A DNA stretch of 21,067 nt from Halieaceae bacterium (GTDB lineage: Bacteria > Pseudomonadota > Gammaproteobacteria > Pseudomonadales > Halieaceae), in NCBI GenBank assembly GCA_011524755.1, contig WTJR01000165.1, positions 1 to 21,067 of the forward strand. Reading direction: 5' to 3'. The notes beneath the pieces are model-generated. The model was not told the origin of the DNA. It saw only the letters and a program-made list of their open reading frames with translations, and did not search any database. A program made the position numbers and the translations under genes. Shown one piece after another: positions 15,601-21,067 of the stretch; position 1 is the first letter of the stretch, and the number at the start of each line of letters is the position of its first letter.

Positions 15601-16550
15601 GCGCGCTTCAACAACTCTGGGCTCAGAACTCGCATGCGATTCAGCGCGAGCGAGATAATGCTGACTGCGCTGACCAAGAGTTCGATCAGATCTGCCAGGA
15701 CGATCCGGGTCTTTCCGCGCAGCTCAGTTTCGACATTAACACTGATGTCGCGGCGCCCATGATAGCGACCGGCGTTCGACCAAAAATTGCGATCCTGCGC
15801 GAGCAGGGGGTGAATGGACAGGCGGAGATGGCGGCAGCCTTCCACAGAGCGGGCTTTGAAGCCGTGGATGTCCACATGTCGGACCTCAAGACCGGTCGGC
15901 GGAATTTATCTGACTTTAAGGGATTGGCTGCTTGCGGCGGGTTCTCCTACGGTGATGTTCTCGGTGCCGGCGAGGGATGGGCCAAAGGCGTGCTTTTTGA
16001 CTCAGCGATGAGCGACCAATTTCAGGCCTTTTTTGAGCGATCGGATAGCTTTGCATTGGGAGTCTGTAACGGTTGCCAGATGCTATCGGCGCTCGCGCCG
16101 CTGATCCCTGGCACCGATCATTGGCCCCGTTTTGCTCGCAACTTGTCCGAGCAATACGAGGCCCGTCTGGTCCGCGTGCGTGTCGAGAAGTCGGCTTCAG
16201 TGCTATTCAGCGATATGGCGGGATCAGAGTTACCCATCGTGGTTGCTCATGGCGAAGGTCGAGCTCAATTTGCTGCCGATGACAGCGTGTCTAATCTTGA
16301 GGCCTCGAATCGCGTCGCTTTACGGTACGTCGACAATCATGGAGAGACGGCTTCGCTGTTCCCGGCAAACCCGAATGGATCACCTAATGGCATTACAGGT
16401 ATCTGTAACGCCGATGGACGCATCAACATCATGATGCCGCACCCTGAGCGCGTCTTCCGAAGTGTGCAAATGTCATGGGCACCGAGTGACTGGCCCGAGG
16501 ATTCGGGCTGGATGCGGCTATTCCGCAATGCACGGGTGTGGGTGAATTAA
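12687..16550 (+). CDS. purL: Phosphoribosylformylglycinamidine synthase (FGAM synthetase)
   Basis: PurL catalyses the ATP- and glutamine-dependent conversion of FGAR to FGAM in purine synthesis, in the cytosol. It is the large single-chain form of Gram-negatives (1287 residues; E. coli 1295). A PurS-like N-terminal domain comes first, then the linker and two AIRS-type synthetase halves. The first half contains ANSEHCRHKIFNASW and KVETHNHPTAIAPFAGAGTG. A C-terminal glutaminase domain follows, with nucleophile Cys1127 in GVCNGCQ and triad residues His1252 and Glu1254 in PHPER. The ATG at 12687 is chosen over a GTG at 12681: AGGA (12676-12679) is well spaced for it, and MLLLPGSVALS aligns with the known family start. 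It has its own promoter and diverges from mltF. Confidence 0.97.
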   Translation: MLLLPGSVALSAPRFSRLSAQINELDPTLTLKRAFFIYAVDVAGDVDGNTLSALLQPGTSSEPCGDELGEREVVVVAPRFGTISPWASKATNIAQNCGFEGVKRIERAVVYVLAGLHESQHAAQAKALLHDRMVEVALDSIEQIAGLFTDIEPRALSTVPVIDEGRAALVTANASLGLALAEDEIDYLVDAFTELGRDPSDTELMMFAQANSEHCRHKIFNASWTIDGVDQPWSLFGMIKNTYQQGGENVLSAYADNAAVVSGHTAGRFYPEPASQTWSYHNESIALLMKVETHNHPTAIAPFAGAGTGSGGEIRDEGAVGRGSRPKAGLCGFTVSHLNLPQHPRPWELDYGKPDRIVTPLQIMTDGPLGAAAFNNEFGRPNLGGYFRTFEVATSEGVRGYHKPIMIAGGFGNIKVEHVDKPPFSAGAKLIVLGGPAMLIGLGGGAASSMASGASTEDLDFASVQRQNPEIQRRCQEVIDRCWERGNENPIAFIHDVGAGGLSNAFPELVKDGGCGGDFQIRSVPSDEKGMSPLEIWCNESQERYVMAVNPEDLPTFEAICRRERCPFAVVGEATDEQHLRLGDTLFDNNPVDLPLSLLFGKPPKMHRTASRVAPPADEFTGTVPIADALERVLTFPAVGSKSFLITIGDRSVTGTVARDQMVGPWQVPVADVAVTTASLDTHLGEAMSMGERTPVATLNGPASARLAVAEAITNLLAAPVKSLEDIKLSANWMCAAGYLGDDAILYDTVKAVGLEFCPELGMTIPVGKDSMSMRTQWDEGGASKSVTAPVSLIVSAFAPVGDARQTLTPELHRDEATTLLLIDLGGGKNRLGGSVLAQTFGKIGSDVPDVAASDVKALFNAMNDLKAADAVLAYHDRSDGGALVTLLEMAFAGRCGLNVEIDCAPEQAPSTLFNEEVGVVLQVADARLDEVRGVLASHGLEAAASVIAKPRLDERIVVNTPTFELIDSRRGALQQLWAQNSHAIQRERDNADCADQEFDQICQDDPGLSAQLSFDINTDVAAPMIATGVRPKIAILREQGVNGQAEMAAAFHRAGFEAVDVHMSDLKTGRRNLSDFKGLAACGGFSYGDVLGAGEGWAKGVLFDSAMSDQFQAFFERSDSFALGVCNGCQMLSALAPLIPGTDHWPRFARNLSEQYEARLVRVRVEKSASVLFSDMAGSELPIVVAHGEGRAQFAADDSVSNLEASNRVALRYVDNHGETASLFPANPNGSPNGITGICNADGRINIMMPHPERVFRSVQMSWAPSDWPEDSGWMRLFRNARVWVN

Positions 16551-16586
16551 CAAAGAATGCCAATAGCCTTGGCGGGTGCTACAAGC

Positions 16587-16592
16587 TACACT
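16587..16592 (+). promoter_or_regulatory. Candidate -10 element upstream of secD
   Basis: TACACT is followed directly by the GC-rich discriminator TCGCGCC and lies about 50 bases before the secD ATG. No good -35 is visible at 16-18 bases distance. A small hairpin (GCCAA-TAGCC-TTGGC, 16559-16573) sits just upstream, after purL. The 92-base gap leaves it open whether secD also receives purL read-through. Confidence 0.4.
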
Positions 16593-16642
16593 TCGCGCCT
16601 TTCTGGGATCTTGCAGTTGTGCACTCGTCTGATGGAGCTTGA

Positions 16643-18550
16643 ATGCTAAATCGCTACCCATTGTGGAAAAATTTGTTCATCACCCTAATCGTGGCGATGG
16701 GCTTCTACTATGCGGCCCCAAATCTGTACGCGCCTGATCCTGCGTTGCAAATTGGCGGGTCCAGCGGTGCGCAGGGCATCAATGAGCGCCTTATGGAACG
16801 TGCTAGCGAGGCTCTCTCGGAAGCCGGCATTGGGCACTTTGGTGAGGAAGTTCAAGACTCGGGCAAGACGGGACTTATTCGCCTAGAAAGTCGAGAGCAG
16901 CAACTAAAGGCACAAGCTGTTTTGCAGCGAGCATTGGGAGATGGGTACATCGTTGCCCTCAACCTGGCGCCCACCACACCGGATTGGCTTGTCAGTGGTG
17001 GTGCTCAGCCCATGAAGCTCGGCCTCGATTTGAGCGGTGGTGTTCACTTCAAGCTCGAGGTTGATGTCGATGCGGCAACCGACCGTAAGCTTGAGCAGTA
17101 CGAAAACGGCATCAAGCGCCGATTACGCGAGGAACGTATTCGCGGGCGGATAGCGCTTGAGGGGACTCGAATAGGGATGACCTTCCGCTCTGTGGAAGAC
17201 CGCGAGGCGGCGAGGGCTGAAGTCAGAGATCTCTACCCCGAACTGCTGCTTGATCGCGTCGATGAGGATATGCCGCAGCTATTTGCTGAGGTGACGGAGA
17301 CGACAATTGCCGAAGTAGTTGAGTACGCAGTGGCACAGAACCTCACCACGTTACGGAATCGAGTCAATGAGCTCGGTGTATCAGAGCCCCTCGTTCAACG
17401 GCAGGGAAAGAATCGTATCGTCGTAGAGCTGCCGGGTATTCAGGACACGGCTGAAGCCAAGCGTATTCTCGGCAAAGTGGCGAACCTCGAATTTCGTCTC
17501 GTTGCGGAGGCAAATGCTCCTATCTCTGAGCGCCAGCGCTTTGATTACCGCGGTGAAACACGGCAGGGAATGACCGAGTGGCTGGAGCGGGACATCATCA
17601 TCACCGGTGAGCGAGTGTCGAATGCTGCAGCGAGTTTTGATCAGAATGGACAGCCTAATGTGCAGATAACCCTCGACGGTGAGGGTGGCATGCTGATGTC
17701 CCGTGCGACTCGCGCGAACGTGAAGCGGCGCATGGGTGTTCTCTTCATCGAACGAAAGTACCGCACGCGTTACGAGACTGATGAGAACGGTGAGACGGTG
17801 GTAATTCGTGATCCCTACGACGAGAAAAAGGTACTGACAGCGCCTGTCATCCAGTCAGCCTTGGGTGCGCAATTCCAGATCACGGGGCTGGACAGTCCTG
17901 CTGAGTCGTCGGAGCTTGCTTTGATGCTGCGTGCTGGTGCGCTTGCGGCACCCATAAGCTTCGTTGAGGAGCGAACGGTAGGGCCTTCACTGGGCGCTGA
18001 AAACATCGAGCTGGGCGTGAAGTCGCTGCAGCTTGGATTGGCGTTAGTGGTCCTGTTCATGATGGTTTACTACCGGATCTTCGGTGTTATTGCCGTCGTT
18101 GCATTGACGGCAAACCTCGTTCTACTAGTCGCAGTGATGTCGCTCTTGAGCGCGACGCTGACCTTGCCCGGTATCGCCGGAATCGTACTGACGGTGGGTA
18201 TGGCGGTTGATGCGAACGTACTGATTTTTGCGCGTATTCGTGAGGAGCTTGCGGCTGGAACTTCTAATCAGCTGGCCATCCACAGCGGCTTTGAGCGTGC
18301 TGTGACCACCATTTTGGATGCCAATATCACGACGCTTATTGTCGCGATCATCCTCTACGCCGTCGGGACCGGGCCCATCAAGGGGTTTGCCGTCACGTTA
18401 TCGGTAGGGATTATCACTTCGATGTTTACCGCAATCATGGGAACCCGAGCCTTGGTTAACCTAAGTTACGGTGGTCGACGTGTGGAGCGTTTGAGTATTG
18501 GTCGGGTAAGAATGAAAGCCGATGCGGCTTCGAAGGAGGCCACGGCATGA
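16643..18550 (+). CDS. secD: Protein translocase subunit SecD
   Basis: SecD works with SecF in the inner membrane and uses the proton motive force to complete protein export after SecYEG/SecA. The 635-residue protein (E. coli 615) has one N-terminal helix (about 8-27), a large periplasmic region, and five C-terminal helices (about 465-610) of the RND type. Conserved segments include KLGLDLSGGVHF, TLRNRVNELGVSEPLVQRQG and GMAVDANVLIFARIREE, whose Asp is the transmembrane acidic residue needed for function. GGAG stands before the ATG. The stop overlaps the secF start as ATGA. The usual upstream partner yajC is missing; purL is there instead. Confidence 0.97.
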   Translation: MLNRYPLWKNLFITLIVAMGFYYAAPNLYAPDPALQIGGSSGAQGINERLMERASEALSEAGIGHFGEEVQDSGKTGLIRLESREQQLKAQAVLQRALGDGYIVALNLAPTTPDWLVSGGAQPMKLGLDLSGGVHFKLEVDVDAATDRKLEQYENGIKRRLREERIRGRIALEGTRIGMTFRSVEDREAARAEVRDLYPELLLDRVDEDMPQLFAEVTETTIAEVVEYAVAQNLTTLRNRVNELGVSEPLVQRQGKNRIVVELPGIQDTAEAKRILGKVANLEFRLVAEANAPISERQRFDYRGETRQGMTEWLERDIIITGERVSNAAASFDQNGQPNVQITLDGEGGMLMSRATRANVKRRMGVLFIERKYRTRYETDENGETVVIRDPYDEKKVLTAPVIQSALGAQFQITGLDSPAESSELALMLRAGALAAPISFVEERTVGPSLGAENIELGVKSLQLGLALVVLFMMVYYRIFGVIAVVALTANLVLLVAVMSLLSATLTLPGIAGIVLTVGMAVDANVLIFARIREELAAGTSNQLAIHSGFERAVTTILDANITTLIVAIILYAVGTGPIKGFAVTLSVGIITSMFTAIMGTRALVNLSYGGRRVERLSIGRVRMKADAASKEATA

Positions 18551-19461
18551 AGCCTATCGCGTTCATGAAAGGCCGCTTCGTTGCCGCGGCAATCTCAGGA
18601 GTGTTATTGCTCGCTACGGTGGTTTCGCTGTCTTTACAGCAACTCAACTGGGGATTGGACTTCACAGGCGGCACGCTGATTGAGCTCAATTATGATTCGA
18701 GCGCAGACCTTGGCGATATTCGTGATCAGCTCGTTGGCGGTGGCTACGAGGGTGCAATGGTGGTCAGTTTTGGCACTGATCGCGATGTATTAGTTCGGCT
18801 ACCCATTAGCTACTCCGATGCCGAAGGCGCCCGAATGGTTGAGGTCTTGCGGGGTGCTACATCGCAAGAAATTACGATGCAGCGCATGGAATTTGTCGGA
18901 CCACAGGTGGGTGATGAACTGCGTGAGCAGGGTGGGCTGGCCATGCTGTTGGCGCTCGGGTTGGTGTTGATCTACGTCGGGTTCCGTTTCCAGATTAAGT
19001 TTGCCATGGGCGCTGTGATAGCGCTCGCGCACGACGTGCTGATCATTCTCGGGTTTTTCTCGATTACGCGACTTGAATTCGATCTGTCTGTTTTGGCGGC
19101 CATTCTTGCCGTGATCGGGTACTCACTCAACGACACCATTGTTGTGTCGGATCGCATTCGAGAGAATCTGCGAAAGATCCGTAAGATGGAGCCTCTTGGC
19201 GTGATCGATGTATCACTCAATGAGACGCTGGGGCGTACCTTGGTCACCTCGTTAACCACCATGTTGGTACTAACGTCTTTGGCGGTTCTCGGCGGTGACA
19301 TGATCTTCGGTTTTGCCATTGCCTTACTCGTCGGTGTAACGATAGGAACGTACTCGTCGATTTATGTGGCATCCACATCGCTGTTGGCTTTGGGTGTTAC
19401 CAAAGAAGACGTAGCAATACCGGTCAAAGAGGGTGAGGACCAGGAAGCGCTGACACCCTAA
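18547..19461 (+). CDS. secF: Protein translocase subunit SecF
   Basis: SecF is the partner of SecD in the inner-membrane SecDF complex that assists late steps of protein export. Its 304 residues (E. coli 323) show one N-terminal helix, the periplasmic segment beginning LNWGLDFTGGTLIEL, and five C-terminal helices with the conserved VIGYSLNDTIVVSDRIREN carrying the transmembrane Asp. The ATG overlaps the secD stop (ATGA, 18547-18550), so translation is coupled. Only 30 bases separate its stop from the converging suhB stop, and they hold no recognisable terminator. Confidence 0.97.
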   Translation: MKPIAFMKGRFVAAAISGVLLLATVVSLSLQQLNWGLDFTGGTLIELNYDSSADLGDIRDQLVGGGYEGAMVVSFGTDRDVLVRLPISYSDAEGARMVEVLRGATSQEITMQRMEFVGPQVGDELREQGGLAMLLALGLVLIYVGFRFQIKFAMGAVIALAHDVLIILGFFSITRLEFDLSVLAAILAVIGYSLNDTIVVSDRIRENLRKIRKMEPLGVIDVSLNETLGRTLVTSLTTMLVLTSLAVLGGDMIFGFAIALLVGVTIGTYSSIYVASTSLLALGVTKEDVAIPVKEGEDQEALTP

Positions 19462-19491
19462 AAGTGCCAGCACAATGTGGATTAGCAGGTG

Positions 19492-20274
19492 TTAGCGGAT
19501 AGCGGCAGCTAGTTGTTTGAGCAGCCGTGGATTGGCGCAGATAATATCGCCGCCATCGAGCACGTTGTCGCTGCCTTTAAAATCAGTCACGAGTCCGCCT
19601 GACTCCCTGACCAACAGTGTTCCCGCTGCGAGATCCCAGGGTTTGAGGCCTGCTTCCCAGAAGCCATCAAGCCGACCCGCTGCAACATAGGCGAGATCCA
19701 GAGCGGCTGCCCCTGCTCGGCGTATGCCCATTGAGTTGCCCGCCACTTCACCCAAGCCTTTGAGGTACCAGTCCATGCGATCTTCTGACTGGCCCAGGAA
19801 GGGCGTGCCGGTGCCGATGAGGCACTCTTTAAGATCGGTTCGGTCGGATACCCGGATACGACGACCATTTAACTGAGCACCGCGACCGCGTGAAGCGGTG
19901 AATTCTTCCTGCCTTACAGGATCGAGGATGATTGCATGCTCGAGCTTGCCGTTTCGGACACAGGCCATACTGATGCAGTAGTGCGGAATGCCTCGCATAA
20001 AGTTACTGGTGCCATCGAGTGGATCGATAATCCAGACAAACTCGGCGTCCTCCGGGCCAGTACGACCACTTTCCTCGCAAATAAAGGCATGGTCTGGATA
20101 GGTTTTCTGAAGATTGGTAATCAGTTCCTGTTCTGAGGCGAGATCAACCTCGGTGACGAAATCCGCCTTGCCCTTGGCCTCGAACCGGAGCCGGGTCAGG
20201 TCATCTGACGCGCGAGCTATCAAGTTGCCGGCTTTGCGGGCTGCGCGAAGCGCGATATTGACCATTGGTTCCAT
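19492..20274 (-). CDS. suhB: Inositol-1-monophosphatase family protein SuhB
   Basis: SuhB is a magnesium-dependent inositol monophosphatase; in E. coli it also acts in the ribosomal RNA transcription antitermination complex. The 260-residue protein (E. coli 267) shows metal ligands Glu67 in ICEESG, Asp84 and Asp87 in DPLDGTSNF, and Asp214 in KPWDLAAG. The start at 20274 (MEPMVNIALRAARKAGNLIA) matches the known SuhB N-terminus; an upstream in-frame ATG at 20346 would add 24 residues without family support and would start upstream of the -10 element at 20305-20310. The Shine-Dalgarno is weak. secD-secF converging on suhB, with trmJ divergent from it, is the arrangement I know from Pseudomonas, which supports the name over a generic phosphatase. 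Confidence 0.94.
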   Translation of the reverse strand: MEPMVNIALRAARKAGNLIARASDDLTRLRFEAKGKADFVTEVDLASEQELITNLQKTYPDHAFICEESGRTGPEDAEFVWIIDPLDGTSNFMRGIPHYCISMACVRNGKLEHAIILDPVRQEEFTASRGRGAQLNGRRIRVSDRTDLKECLIGTGTPFLGQSEDRMDWYLKGLGEVAGNSMGIRRAGAAALDLAYVAAGRLDGFWEAGLKPWDLAAGTLLVRESGGLVTDFKGSDNVLDGGDIICANPRLLKQLAAAIR

Positions 20275-20304
20275 GATGTTGTCCGGGTATTCGGCGGGAG
20301 CGCG

Positions 20305-20310
20305 ATCATA
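20305..20310 (-). promoter_or_regulatory. Candidate -10 element of suhB
   Basis: TATGAT on the minus strand (20310-20305) matches the -10 consensus in five of six positions and is followed directly by CGCGCTCC. The expected start is about 24 bases before the suhB ATG. The -35 region is poor. Its upstream part overlaps that of the divergent trmJ promoter. Confidence 0.5.
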
Positions 20311-20338
20311 ACAAAGAGCGCGCTGAGGCGTTAGGGTT

Positions 20339-20347
20339 TGATACACT
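20339..20347 (+). promoter_or_regulatory. Extended -10 promoter element of trmJ
   Basis: TGATACACT combines an extended -10 TGn with TACACT (20342-20347), followed by the discriminator CGCGGCC. The expected leader is about 20 bases and contains AGG (20365-20367 region) as a modest ribosome site before the ATG at 20373. No good -35 is seen, consistent with an extended -10 promoter. Confidence 0.5.
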
Positions 20348-20372
20348 CGCGGCCCTTCAAAATAGGCGTTTT

Positions 20373-21067
20373 ATGAATTCTTCCAACATACAGGTGGTAT
20401 TGGTCAATCCATCGCACCCAGGGAACATCGGTGCGGTGGCACGCGCCATGAAAAATATGGGCTTGCGGCAGCTGGTGCTAGTGGACCCCCGCAAGTTTCC
20501 CGACCCTGAGGCTGAGTGGCGTGCGGCGAGTGCGTTGGACATCATTCAGGCAGCGCGTGTTGTGGAGACATTGGACGAGGCGATTGCGGACAGCCAATTT
20601 GTTGTGGGGACTAGCGCTCGAGAGCGGCGGATTCCATGGCCCGTTCAGGATGCGCGCCTCACAGCAAGTCGCATTGTTCAACACTCATCGACCGACAAGG
20701 TATCGATTCTATTTGGACGCGAGGACAGTGGGCTTAATAATGATGAGCTGCGTCGCTGTAATTTGCATTGCCACATACCCACTCACCCAGACTACGAGTC
20801 ACTCAATTTATCAATGGCTGTTCAGATCGTCTGCTATGAGATTCGTATGGCCGAGCTCGAGGGTACGCTGCCTCAAGAAGAAGATGCGCACTGGGAGAAT
20901 GAATTTGCTACGTCCCAGGACATGGAATATTTCTACGAGCACCTGGAGGAAACCCTGGTCGATCTGGAATTTCTTAACCCGGCAGCGCCGCGGCAGTTGA
21001 TGACGCGATTGCGGCGGCTCTATAGCCGTGTTCGCCTCGATGAAATGGAAGTCCAGATTTTGAGAGG
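20373..21067 (+). CDS. trmJ: tRNA (cytidine/uridine-2'-O-)-methyltransferase TrmJ (3' partial)
   Basis: TrmJ 2'-O-methylates position 32 of several tRNAs, using S-adenosylmethionine, in the cytosol. The frame is open from ATG 20373 to the window end (231 codons), so about 15-25 residues are missing compared with E. coli TrmJ (246). SPOUT-family motifs are clear: VNPSHPGNIGAVARAMKNMG (11-30) with the conserved Arg23, the SAM-site motif ILFGREDSGL (112-121), and HPDYESLNLSMAVQIVCYE (138 on). It is divergent from suhB and has its own extended -10 promoter. In Pseudomonas the following genes are cysE and iscR, which may lie just outside the window. Confidence 0.95.
   Translation, partial: MNSSNIQVVLVNPSHPGNIGAVARAMKNMGLRQLVLVDPRKFPDPEAEWRAASALDIIQAARVVETLDEAIADSQFVVGTSARERRIPWPVQDARLTASRIVQHSSTDKVSILFGREDSGLNNDELRRCNLHCHIPTHPDYESLNLSMAVQIVCYEIRMAELEGTLPQEEDAHWENEFATSQDMEYFYEHLEETLVDLEFLNPAAPRQLMTRLRRLYSRVRLDEMEVQILR

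Noticed and set aside
16559..16573. Hairpin GCCAA-TAGCC-TTGGC after purL as a terminator
   Set aside because: The stem has only five base pairs and no T run follows, so termination is unlikely.
18190..18250. Ala in place of the Glu often seen in SecD after DANVLIF (LIFARIREE)
   Set aside because: This position also varies in other gammaproteobacterial SecD proteins as I recall, and the essential Asp is intact, so it is not a sign of lost function.
19462..19491. A bidirectional terminator between secF and suhB
   Set aside because: The 30-base gap contains only GTGC-CA-GCAC, a four-base stem without a T tract.
20521..21000. A 159-codon plus-strand frame at the right end
   Set aside because: It lies in a different frame inside trmJ, whose reading frame holds all SPOUT motifs without interruption.
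1..21067. Mobile elements, CRISPR arrays, toxin-antitoxin or defence genes
   Set aside because: I found no transposase, integrase, spaced direct repeats or recognisable defence domains; every large open frame is explained by a chromosomal gene.

Overview
The window looks like a core chromosomal segment of a gammaproteobacterium. The local orders secD-secF / suhB (minus) / trmJ (plus) and tadA / mltF / purL are arrangements I know from Pseudomonas and Escherichia relatives, and the protein sequences are typical of that class. GC content is moderate by eye, and an EF-G paralogue of the Vibrio/Shewanella type is present. A marine lineage such as the OM60/NOR5 (Halieaceae) group would fit, but that placement is inference. 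I see no insertion sequences, phage genes, CRISPR arrays, rRNA or tRNA genes.

Layout. Bases 1-2230 carry a SulP anion transporter, cut at its 5' end, followed after 10 bases by a tandem universal stress protein. Bases 2339-4789 encode an exported zinc metalloprotease with a perfect metzincin signature. An acyl-CoA synthetase lies on the minus strand (4967-6520). The only long gene-free stretch (6521-6942) separates it from a stand-alone second-type elongation factor G (6943-9036), which ends in a strong intrinsic terminator. A tight plus-strand group follows (9160-11189): a small membrane protein, an NnrU-family membrane protein, an AlkA-like DNA glycosylase and the tRNA adenosine deaminase TadA. 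TadA overlaps, tail to tail, the minus-strand lytic transglycosylase MltF. Divergently from mltF comes purL (purine synthesis), then secD-secF (protein export), then the divergent pair suhB / trmJ, with trmJ running off the right edge.

How the genes work together. Most serve growth functions: translation (EF-G, TadA, TrmJ), purine synthesis (PurL), protein export (SecDF) and wall turnover (MltF). The -10 elements I can place for purL, secD, suhB and trmJ are all followed directly by a GC-rich discriminator, as in growth-rate or stringently controlled promoters. I did not find a clearly novel multi-gene system. The points most worth checking are the structured leader of the EF-G gene, a palindrome in front of the acyl-CoA synthetase, the purL-secD junction without yajC, the overlapping suhB/trmJ promoters, a possible leaderless mltF transcript and the uncharacterised exported metzincin.
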